A stretch of DNA of 64,000 bases. Origin: Eretmocerus hayati (lineage: Eukaryota > Arthropoda > Insecta > Hymenoptera > Aphelinidae). Where the stretch lies: the NCBI GenBank assembly GCA_029851415.1, contig CM056743.1, positions 31,574,714 to 31,638,713 of the forward strand, written 5' to 3'. This document shows, piece by piece, positions 10,508 to 22,400 of this stretch. A program made the translations under genes and the position numbers. The notes under the pieces were generated by a model that had not been told where the DNA came from, made no database searches, and saw nothing but the letters and a program-made list of their open reading frames with translations. The stretch's first letter is position 1; the number at the start of each line of letters is the position of its first letter.

Positions 10508-11507
10508 AAAATCTCTATTTTGACAATGCCCTTTTTATATCACTGACTGGAAATTGATCAAACTGCTGTAAAAATCGCTCATCTGGGCAAAAAAACCTTG
10601 ATCATAAGTACCATATGAGTAGAGAGGATAAGTTTGAAGAACTCAACCTGAATGAATAAGCCTAACACGCATGGTCTTGAATTCATTTTTCTAAAGTTGT
10701 TTCAAAGTTATAGTCTTGTTTCCGAAACACCCCGGTTGACGGTGAATGAAGTTCTTTTAATTGGAAGGTCGAATTTCGGTAACAGCTAGACAAATATCCC
10801 GGTACAGCTTAATCATACTATGAGTAAAATTTTATGGTTCTTCAAAGAGTTTTTCAATAAAATGTAGGCCTGGCATGATCCCAAGAAATAATCTGAAGTG
10901 GGCCCACGATGGAAAATTATGTACTCATGTGAAATCACACACACATGCGCGCGCGCGAAAAAAGTGATTGGGATTTTCAATTTTACTAATTGTTTATACG
11001 GAAATTCGATTATCTTGAAAATTCGAATCATTGCTTTCCAGTATGATAATGAACTTTGTAACGCATGAGTTATCCCTGTGATGGTCTTGAAGAAGTCCTT
11101 TCATTTCTAGGTGAATCTTACTCATTTTGATAGAAAATGTGATATTCATTAGATTAAAGATGAATACTCAGGTTAGAATCCGATGCACATAGGAATTCGT
11201 TGTCTACACCGATTTTTAATATAATTTCCTGAACCATTTTTATCATCATCCTATTTTCACCATTTCATCTGTATCTGAGTAGTTAGGTTGGCAATAGTGT
11301 CATCAGCAAGTAACATTGAAAACCCACCAGAGTTTTGTGCCACCTATTTCGAGTCCTATTGACACTCACACCTCAAGCTAATAATGATGCTAAATATTTT
11401 GCCGCACACTCGTACATATTTTTTATTATGTATTATACATCGGATTGTTATGATATGATCAAAACCCATAAAGTAAGTTCCCTCACGTCATTCTGCAAAT
11501 ACATATA

Positions 11508-12285
11508 AGGTAAGTGTACCCAACTTGCCCACCATTAAGCCATTTTCTTAAGAACTCCGACCCATCTCAATATTTTTAGACGTACCTTAGCTCATTTTGA
11601 AGCTTGTTGAAGCCAAATTGGGTTGATCCCACCAAAAGGTGATTTTTGAGAGTTCACAAAAGTGTGTACCCAACTTGCCCACATCATTTAAAACAATGTG
11701 AATCGGCGATAAAGGGCATAAAATCGCATTAATCTGTTTTCATCGCGGTCTCATCACATTTGTAGCTTTTAGCTGGACCAAGACACTGTTCCCGACTTAT
11801 TTTGATGCGGTAAACACGTTCTGAGTAGTAAAAAAAGCCATTCGGCACGCCTTCCCGAGATAACCATATGGGGGCATGTTGGGTACACTCTGATGTCGGC
11901 CTTCTTGATTCTCAAACCATCTTCGTATTTTGTACATAAAATCGCTCCAAATCAGAGTTCTGCAACCCTAAAGAGCGGATTTTGAAGGTTTTGAGACAAG
12001 GAATCGAATGCGCTAAGATACGTTGAGATTGGTCGAATAAAAATGAATTCGCAGCGGTTTTAGTGAACACGTTCTCCTTGGTGATTTCTTAGCCGTGCAA
12101 ACACGAAAAATGGAAAACTCACTTTAAATTTTTTTGAGATCGCAGAAATGATCCGGGTTCGATGAAAACTACGTACTTCCTCATATTTTAACATAAGAAA
12201 CGTAAAAAAAAAAAAATATGCGGGAAGGTCCACGAGTGCCTATTTCTGAGATCGGCATATGGGGGCAAGTAGGATACACATACCT
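11508..12285. mobile_element. TA-flanked TIR element, family B copy 1 (about 0.78 kb)
   Basis: The left end TA|AGGTAAGTGTACCCAACTTG is inverted at the right end (...TAGGATACACATACCT|TA). The GTACCCAACTTGCCC motif recurs inside near the left end, and its inverse (ATGTTGGGTACAC) recurs inside the right half, giving subterminal repeats. The copy at 33.5-34.3 kb is collinear over its whole length. A TA flank fits Tc1/mariner-type target duplication. I see no transposase, so it is probably a MITE. Confidence 0.7.
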
Positions 12286-13163
12286 TAGTTCACTCAAATA
12301 CTCAAGCGAATAGGAACATACTGTATACCGTCGACCTACTAATAAACTGGGAAATTATTAACAAAAAGTACCGATCAAAATCCCACCGCATCCAGCTAAT
12401 AACACTGAAACTTGCACTAGGTACTCCTAAAAAGACACACCATACAACAATCTTCATCATAGCTACGATTGCATATTACCCACCCTGGCAGGAAAGTGCA
12501 CTTTCTCATCGAGGTAGCTCCGTAAAACCCAAAATCCTACTAATAGCACCAGCGTGTGAAAATTACACCATCGAATTCATGACACTATAGAACCTACATA
12601 AGCAGGTACCGCTAAAAGACCATCACACCATACATAAATCTTCATCACACGTCAGTCATATATGTCTGTCAAAGTACCATTGCATAGGAAAGTGCACTTT
12701 CATCATTGAGGTGAAACCCAAAATTCATCATCCAATAGTGCCGTTATTTTCAGTGTCCCATTTTCACCAAAATTGACCATCAAATATTCCCAAATGACTT
12801 TGACTCATCGCTGGTGCATGGTTTTCACCATTTCGTATAAAGTCAACGAACGAAAATCTTCCAACACGTGTCCTCTGAAACCTTGCACATTTGCTCACTT
12901 TCTTTAATACGCACGTGGATGTACCATTACCATAAGGTGAAACGTCGCGAGTGCCCTGAAGTAAAGTAAGAGTCAAGAGTCCCGTTTTGCTCTTTTTTTT
13001 TCCTGCCCCTGAATACTTGAATGCAAGGAGATGCGACCCGCAAACCATATTTCTGCTAAGGTGTGTAAGTAAAGTATATACAGTATTATATATAGTAATA
13101 GTGTGGAGGTGCTGCTGCAAACCCAATGACGCAGGCGAAGAGCAAAGCCCCCGAGAGAAGAAA

Positions 13164-13172
13164 TATATAAAG
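13164..13172 (+). promoter_or_regulatory. Candidate TATA box of the 13.4 kb gene
   Basis: TATATAAAG lies about 240 bases upstream of the start codon at 13409. A second TATATAAG occurs a few bases on. No start-site motif was pinned down. Confidence 0.35.
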
Positions 13173-13408
13173 CCTATATAAGATGTTGGGATGTTCCAGC
13201 CAAGCCGGTCATTCCGTTTCTAACCGGCATCCGATCACGACAGACATCACCGGTAAAATTGTGTTTTCTGTATACAAATTGTACAATTTTTTGCGCGTGT
13301 TATTTATTGAACGTGGAATTGTTTCTGTGAGTGCAATTTTTTTTCTTGCTGTTGTAACGAGGTGTTGAAAAAAAAGAGCTGACAGCAGGAAACGGATAGA
13401 AATTTATC

Positions 13409-16400
13409 ATGGAGATGAGAGGAATTTGTTTTATGCTGATTTTGGTACTCGGCACGTCTATTGTGACAAGTGAGTGTTCAATTTTTTAATCTACTTGTAT
13501 GAACTTTTCCTTTTTTGGATTGATTTTTGTGAATTTTGAATTTTGGGCGATGATGTGATGATGATGATGATGATGATGATGCGAGTGAACTGTAGAATTT
13601 GAATATTATATACGTGACGATATGAAAATGAGCTAATCTGCATGCTGAGCATTTCGGGCTTTCGTGGATAGCATTCTAATTAGCTTCTTTTCGTTTGTGC
13701 CTTTGTTCAGCGTTTTCAACTTTTTTTTCTTTCTTTCTTCTGTGTTTTGCCGTTGGTGATTACGTGAAATTCTTGAGTGATTTCATATGTGTAACGTAAT
13801 ATGCGTGATGCCGAGATGAAAATGTTGCGTGGATTTTCAAGTTCAAGATTCAAGGGTGTATTTTTTGTGTATTGGAAATTAGGACAGGATATAAATGAGC
13901 TCGTTGAGTCATTTTTGCTGATTTGTGGAAATAATACTTTTGAAACAATTATAATTGACAATGTGGATGATTGTTTCGGATCTACTCGCTCAGGATAATG
14001 AATTTTGAGTCCGGGGACGATGATTAGATTTTCAAGATGTAATTCTGATGACTTTGAACCGATCGGTTATGAAAATTCGGAGGAATTCCTGATAATACTT
14101 GGATATTTTGAAAATGAATTCGGATGCATAGTGGAATCAAATATTATTTCAGAGGCAAGAAACAACTGAACCCAAGAATAAAAAGTAGAATTCTTCAATA
14201 AAATTTTTTTTGGTTTTTAAATGAATTTTCAGACCAGTACCCTAGCTAAATCTAGATTTAGTCAAGTGATTGGTATTAACGATTTTGAGAGAGGGAGGTA
14301 TCTAAAAATCAATTTCGAACACATTTCACGACTCAATGGCTAATTTTCCACACAATTTTCAGACAATTTCGAGATTTTTAAAATGAATGATCTGTCTAAG
14401 AAGGATAATTATCATTTCAGAGGAATATTATCATTTCAATCTCTTGTGACCGAAATCTATAATTATAAATTCAAGTTTACATAAGTATCATGATTCCTAG
14501 TAAAACGCGTTAAAGAATCAATGTTTCCCGCCTTCTTTCGAACAAATATCAAAATGCACGAGCATCATGATTAATCACAGGAGATACTATAATTATTGCT
14601 CAAGTATTCATTACTTCATCCAATCGCTCAAGAAGATAATAACTACTCGCACAATGTAATTCTTGGTCAAATATGCGAATTTGACCATAAAAAAATGTTC
14701 GAAAAACGCGCAACCTTAATACATAAAAAATTAGTACCTCAAACACATCTAATGTATCGTATATTTTGGCTTATAATAGAAAAAACATAAAATAATTCAC
14801 TCCAATAACTCGTATCCGCCAATAACACACATTACATCCTCTCTATTGGACGACCCGGGAAAAAGATCCTTTATCTAAATGTATATATGCGTAGCGCGTA
14901 AATAATGGAGAGAGACGTAGACTAGGCGAAATCACCGCCATCGCTGGGAAAATCATTCTAGTGGAATTTTTTTACAGGATCCTCTCCGGAAGACCCATCT
15001 GAATCCGAAAATCCATGTTCCCAGGCGAAATTCGAATGCAAAATTGTTTAAACTGAAATTGTTTAAACAAATTGTCAAAATGAATTTTTTCGGTCAGGAA
15101 GCAAATTTTTAAGATAATTTGGCTCATTTCAAACAGAAAATGTCTCTTGTCATTTTTCTCTAAAAGTCATTGTTTTCGAGTTAAGAGCGTTTCAAAGTTG
15201 AAAAAACGCGAAAATCGCGATTTCCAGCGACCGATTACAGTATGAAAAACGGGAAAATCTCATGTTACCAAAGCGGAAAATTGTTTATTGGGATCTCCTT
15301 AACAATATCCAATAGCCAAAATTCATGTTCCCGAGCGATAAACCTTTGTTTTTTCTATGTTAACAATGGGTAGTTGCGCAAGCTATAGCCATATATGCTG
15401 TAGCGGTGGCGGCCTGCGCGTCGTCTGCTTGCTCGTGCCGATATCCTATGCTATAGCGTGCGCAACTACCTATTGTTAACATTGAAAAAACAAAGGGTTA
15501 TCGCTCGGGATCATGAATATTGGCTATTGGATATTGTTAAGGAGATCCCAATAGACAATTTTCCGCTTTGGTAACATGAGATTTTTCCATTTTTCATACT
15601 GTAATCGGTCGCTGGAAATCGCGATTTTCGCGTTTTTTCAACTTTGAAACGCTCTTAACTCGAAAACAATGACTTTTAGAGAAAAATGACAGGAGACATT
15701 TTCTGTTTGAAATGAGCCAAATTACCTTAAAAATTTACTTCCTGATCGAAAAAATTTATTTTGACAATTTGTTTAAACAATTTCAGTTTAAACAATTTTG
15801 CATTCGAATTTCGCCTGGGAACATGGATTTTCGGATTCAGAAGGGTCTTCCGGAGGGGGTCCTATAAAAAAATTCCACTAGAATAATTTTTCCAGCGATG
15901 GCGGTGATTTCGCCTAGTCTAACGAGTCAGTGCAAATAATGAAGTTTCTCAATCGTTATAGTACATACTCGTTCCGGCACTTTATTTATGAATATCGTAT
16001 GTGTACGTACAATGTACATATATCGTTTAGATATATGTGTATGTACACAAAACTCGAGACGCGTGAAAATTGTCCGATCGTACGACTGTCCGCAAACGAC
16101 CTCATCTTTCACCTTGGCATCTAACACTTTGAATATATCTGAGAGTCGATCCTTCCTTCCACTATACATATGAAGCTCACTTACAATTTTATACGTCATA
16201 GTTATGTTGAGTAATTTTTATCGTTGATCGAATTGTTGTTATTGGTAATCGATTGCGTTCGTTGAATGCTATGAGTCAAGTTTCGAGTTGGAATTTTTTT
16301 TTTTTTAAACAGAGTGACCAAAACTTACACATTTTTCTACGCTGTTATGATTAGAGATGTTTTATTTTTTGTAAGTAGTAGGTTTCCCTTCTGGTTCGTT

Positions 16401-19400
16401 CCTGTAAGGCAAGATAAGAAAATACTTCATTTTGATAGGAAATTTTAAGTGCAGCTCTTTTGAAATATTATCACCGGAGACATTACTGTTAGTGAATGAA
16501 GGTGCGTCACAAACCAGTTACAGAATCATATCTTGGTCCAATAAGAGTTGACCATAATTATTTCAAAATTTCTTTCTTTTTATTTTTCCCTTGTTCCTGC
16601 GTTATGTACAACTATATCAGGAGAAAGATATTATGCCACCTTTATAAATGGATTAACATAATAAGGAATTTTACATTCGAGTTTCATTAGCATAAATTAA
16701 TCTACTTTGCAAGTTCAGTGACCGAAGCATCCATTATTTATTATCAAGAGTTGTGATTTTGTAATAGTGATACTATTACTAAATTTGTGATAATCTATCA
16801 GGATTCTATGGATTGGTTAATCGTCATTCTGTATGAGATAATCTATTACAGTCATAATAATCCCTTGTGAAATATTAGATGAACAGAAATTGAATTAATC
16901 GAGGCGTGAAAATGGAATGTTGTTTCTATCTATTTGCATAGTGGTTCGACATATCTTACACGAAGAATTCATGATTATTCGGGGAAAAAAGGCCAAAGAT
17001 CACATGAAAAGACACATTTTCATTATGAAATACCTTAACGATATCTCACATTTTAGTGAGACCACCCACGTTCTAGTTAATTCTGATTAATAGTCGTCGC
17101 CTCATACTTCTTGAACTCGATTGTAGATCTCTATTTTACATAATTGTTTCTGACAAATATTCTCATGGAAATTTTGGATCATGATAAATTTGGGTCGATC
17201 CATCGAAAGCACGGAATCAATCAATTTTTGATGACATAGTGGCACCCTGTGACTCGCAACAGAATGAAAAAACACAATTATTCAATTTTGTGCGACTTGA
17301 TCAGTGTTGCCACTTCACAAAAATTCGTCGAGAGTCAGACTTTTGTTTCGTGGGCATTCTCTTAGAAATTTGAATGAGTCAAATTGCATCGCTCCAAGCC
17401 AATGTCACCAATCGTCAATAGATCTGATCAATGAACCTCCCGGAAGTAATATCTCCTACTAAGAACATCGGTATAGCTCAACATAAAATCTGTTTAACAA
17501 TCCAAGCGTTTCCACCTCAATCTTAACTTCCCAAAAAAATCAATACATTGAGGTGATTACCAACTCCATAAAGAGGGAAGATTTTAAGCCGAATGGAATG
17601 ATTGTTAAGCCGTGTAAATATGAAGAGGCAATGGCGAACATGGAAGCTCACGTAAAAGAGATGAAATAGACTGGTATTTCACCAGTGTAACATTATTTGC
17701 GATTTGAGTGTACACCACATACTTCCCATTACTCTGATATTTGATAGGCAACCTTAAGAGCTATCAAATGGAATAAGCTTTTAGCAACTAACTTCAACAA
17801 TCATGAAGAATTATTACTGCTTAACGCTTTAAAACAGCCTAAAGTGCGGCTACATCATTCTCTAATTCATCCGAGATATCTTTTTTTTCATTCATCATCG
17901 GATAAGGCAAATCGGTGGTCGAATCGTTCAAGGATGAGCTAGCCCATCCGCGAGAACTAATTTTGACCAAGAGAGATGTTAACGAGGAAAGCAATGCTAC
18001 CGAAGAAGAAACCACAGAAGTGGGAGATGAGAACACAACTCCACTTCCAACAGAGAGTGTAGAATATGATGAGAGCACACCTGCACCCGTTGTAACAAGT
18101 ACAAAACCTCCAACTCCCAGACAGACGGCAAAGCCAAGCAAAGCTTCTGAGTTAACAACGCCCTCTAGCGTCCAGGACAGATTGGACAATGACGAACCTA
18201 TTATTGAGGAAGCAGATGACCAAGAAGATGCTAACACTGTAAAACCAGTTGAAATCGAGAAACCTAAACCTCCAAAGAAGCAAAGAAAACCAAAACCCGC
18301 AGCGCCATCTCTATCGAGCCGCTCGCAACCTGAAGAAAATGGCGAATCAATGGCGGCCAGTGGAGCTCCACGACCAGCCACAAACTATCTACCACCGATG
18401 CCTTCTGTTAACATTCCACCCAGCGAATTCATCCCACCACAATATCCTGCTTTTGGCTTTGCGCCCCAGCCTATGCTTCCTCCTGGTCCTTATTACTATC
18501 CTCAACCGTCTGGACCAGCTTTCAGTGAATCCCAGGTTGGTCAAAATCCCAATGGAGCCTCAGCATTCGGTGGAAGTTTCGCAAGCGCTAGTGCCAGTGC
18601 CAGTGCTGGTCCTAATGGACAAGGTTCCACTCAGATTTCTACTTCCACATTCCCTGGTAGTGGAATTCAACAGAGTTCAAGCTCATTCAGTGGATCTGGT
18701 CCAGGAGGCTCTGTAGGCATTCAGAGTCCAGGAACTGTTGGAAGTTCATTCAGTGGACCTGGTTTTCAACATAGTTCTAGCTCATCTAGCTCATTCCCTG
18801 GTGGAGTGAGTCAACAGAGCTCATCTAGTGCATCCAGTAGCTCTTCACCAGGTGGATTTAGTCAACAAAGCGTAAGCTCATCTAATGGGCCATCCTCGAT
18901 TACAATCAGAGGGTCCTTTGGTGACAATGAGTCGGTTGGCATTGAAGTCAATGGTCCCGAGCCTGCAGCAGGTAGGATTGCTGGGGGAGATTAGAGGAGA
19001 ACAGAGCTTTTGTGTCTAACCGTTTACCGAACCTGGAGCAAAAGTAAATTTGTATTTATGTGTTCTAGAAGTGGGGCGAGAGAATTTTCACCTTGCTTTT
19101 ATTGTAGACTAGATTCAAGTCAATAAGTCTACTCTATATGTTCATTAAGATAGACAAAAGAGAATTCAAGTTTCTTAACCCAAAGTAGTTCGTTGATTGT
19201 AGACTAATGCCTATTGTAGCACTTGTTATCTGCGTTCAAACTGTAGTGTTTCTGGCTTTCTATCCCGTAAACTAGGATGACTTGAGCTCACCCGGGTTAA
19301 CTTTGTCTCTTTTTTTTTCGCTCCAACTTTGGGGCCATCCATGAATGACGTCGTGCTGAAATTGGCCGCCCTTCGCCCCGTTGTCACGATGTGGGGACCT

Positions 19401-22400
19401 TAACCGAGCTTTTTTTATACACAGGTTGTCACGATGGGTTGCCTCCCCCCCACCACCCCTCTTTCCGGCCCAAGAGCGTGACGTCATTTATGGATCGCCC
19501 CTTTTGTCTGGCATCCTGTACAGGCTTATATCTTGAGAATGAGAAGAAGACAAAGTCTAACCAGATGTACTAAAGACACCCTAGTTTACGTTACATAAAT
19601 GTACATCTCGTAGAAAAAAATCTTCTCTCAAATGCTACCACGGTGCTCTTGACCTAATTTTTATTGAAAGGTCTTTGCTCCTCCGAGATTCTAGTGGGAT
19701 CTTTTTCAACATTATTCCTGGGTCATTTTCCAACAAGAACGAGAAGAATCAAAATATTTTGTCGAGCTGTTTTTTTGAACTTAATTTTTGAAATTGTTGA
19801 TTAATTCACTCATCTGAATCATATTCATTGGACAAGTTTCTCAATGTTCAACGTTGCAATTTGACAACAACTACTCAAACACATGACGCGCTACATTGCT
19901 GACTTATGGCTAGGAAAACCCTCCACGAATTCCGGCAATTCCAAGTTTTCGTTTTTTGGAATAACAATGTTCAGTGTGAAGGTCTCTGTCGATGATACAC
20001 CCATCACTAGGTTGTCCTGTACCAATTCACTGAATCAATTGTATTCATTATGTATCTCTCCTATTCTTTTATGATTCTTGTATAGTCATAATCACAATCG
20101 ACATCCATTATCTCTTTCAAACAGAGAAATCAACTCGAGGAATTCTTAGGAAAGCTGAAAGAAACACAAATGAATTTCTCACTCACAAGGAAGACCCACA
20201 AAGTGCGGGTCACCAAAGTTCATCAGACTTTTTTCACAGTGTACCACCTAGAATATGAAGAATCCAGAGTAACTCCGTCAAATGGACCCTCTATCCAAAG
20301 TTACAGCCTATGACATTAGCATTGCCCATACAGGCCCATGTCAAAAAATGATACATATAGATATACTGACAATGCTAACATTTTTCCTCGTAGCTCTGAA
20401 CAAGGAGCCCATTTGACGGAGTTACTCTGGATTCTTCATATTCTAGGTAGTATACGAGACTGTGAAACAAGTTTGATGAGATTTGGTGACCCGCACTTCG
20501 TGGGTCCCCCTTATCAGTTCGTTATTTCGCGGATTCGAGTATTTCTCATACGTGTCGAGAATTGTATACACAAACAGCATTCGATAGCTGACTGCCATGG
20601 TTAAAATGGTCAGCCGATACTTTATATTGCTTCCAATTAGCACTAAAATCGCGATGAACCGATTCCACGTCGGATTCCACTGCTTGTTCTCTGGGAACCC
20701 GAGCCCTTCCGTGATTCTTTTGCAGAACTCTGTAACGTGAAACATCACTTGATGTACTTTCGAGGTGGCTCTCACTTCCAAATCAGGATGACTTTCACAG
20801 AACGCAGAGACATTCGGCTCGAACGATGAATTCAGATCATTACCAAAACAAGATCTCACCACATCCCCAAAATTATCAAAAACTGTAATGACATGTCAAG
20901 CATAATATCTCTGCGTTCCGTGGAAATTATTTTGATTTGGGAGTGAAAGTCACCCCGAAAGTGCACGATGTGACACTTCACGTTGCAGAATCCTGCAACA
21001 AAAAGCAAGAAAGGGCTCGGTTTTCCAGCAAACAATCAGCGAAATCGGTTCATCACGATTTTAGTACCACTTGCGAGCGATATAAAGTATCAGCCGACCA
21101 TTCCAACTATGGTAGTCAGCTTTTGAATGCAGCTGTTGCATACAATTCTCGTCGCGCGTGAGAGATATTCTCATCCACGGAATTACAAACTGTGGAAAAA
21201 CTAATCTCAGAATGGATGTTGATTGTGATTATGAATATACAAGAATGATATAGAAGGATAGGAGAGAAAGAGACACAATCAAACGAATGAATTCAGGGAA
21301 TCGATATAGGAAAAGGTTGTTATTTTCTTACCTCTACAGTATATTATCGACAGGGACTTCCACATTTGAAATTGTTATTTCGAAAAACAAAAACCTCAAG
21401 TTGCCAAAATTTTTGAAGGATGTTCCTAACATAAGTGAGACATGTCGCCCCTCGCGTTCTTGAGTAGTCATTGCAAAATTGCAACTTTGAACACTGAGCA
21501 ACTTGTCTCATGAATGTTATTTGGATAACTTAATTTTTCAATTATTTCAACGATTGAGCTTGAAAAAGCAGCTCGACAGAATATTTTCATTCTCGTTGGA
21601 TAATGATCCAAAAATTATGCTGAAAAAGATCCCACAAGAATCTCGGAAAAGCAAAGACCTTTCAATGAAAATTGGTACAACCGCACCGTGCTACCTTGCT
21701 CAAATGGAAAAGAAAATTTAAGAACCTAAGATAGAGAAGATCTACAAGAAAGAGAACACATAGGCCTGAAAGATTTGGTCTGATGGCGGATTTTTAGGGA
21801 ATTTTCGTTTCCCTATAGTGGTGGCGATTTCAATGCCGTCGCATCGAAACTTTGAAATATTATACCAACGAGATTTGTATTTAGACTGTAAAAAGAAGTA
21901 ACGCTTTGGACGCCCCACAATCGTCTCTATAACTGTAATTTTCTTATCAGAAATCATCGAAAGTTATGTACATCAGAGTTCCCAAGTGTTGTAACTGTTA
22001 TCCTGCGTTATGTTGATAAGACCGCTACAGAATCTTACACCAATACGCAATAATTTTGTGAGAATAAAAGCGTCATACATGTTTTTGTACCCTACTGAAT
22101 ATATACTAATGACGTCGATATCATTTTGTGTAAGCCCATATTGTACCTAACAAAAAATCGCATTTGTGTAATAAGGAATATTCAAAATCACAAGTCATCA
22201 ATAACTCATCTAGATAAATACATCAGCATCGCAATAATTTTCTCTCAATCTAGAAAAAAAAAACTAATCTTGATTTTATTCGCTATCAGGTAACGCAGCC
22301 CCTGGACCAAATTATGGATACTCTAATGCAGGCTACACAGGTGCATCATCTTATCAACCATACTACAACACTTACAACTCGATTCCCAACTATGGATCTT

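Larger units (their letters stand above)
9558..13163. other. Intergenic DNA with two repeat elements
   Basis: No supported gene. It holds the foldback at 10346-10507, a short CA/CG run at 10938-10957 and the TA-flanked TIR element at 11508-12285. The remainder is AT-rich, with only chance ORFs. Confidence 0.4.
19610..21745. mobile_element. 2.1 kb inverted duplication of a transposon fragment in intron 2
   Basis: The left arm (from GTAGAAAAAAATCTTCTCT) and right arm (to AGAAGATCTAC) are diverged inverted copies. ATTGAAAGGTCTTTGCTCCTCCGAGATTCT on the left answers AGAATCTCGGAAAAGCAAAGACCTTTCAAT on the right (each is longer than quoted by pairing). Both arms carry the same protein fragment, reading outward from a centre near 20.87-20.93 kb. 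The left arm is interrupted at about 20110-20522 by the family A foldback. No intact ORF remains, so this is a dead element within the intron of the secreted-protein gene. Confidence 0.75.
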
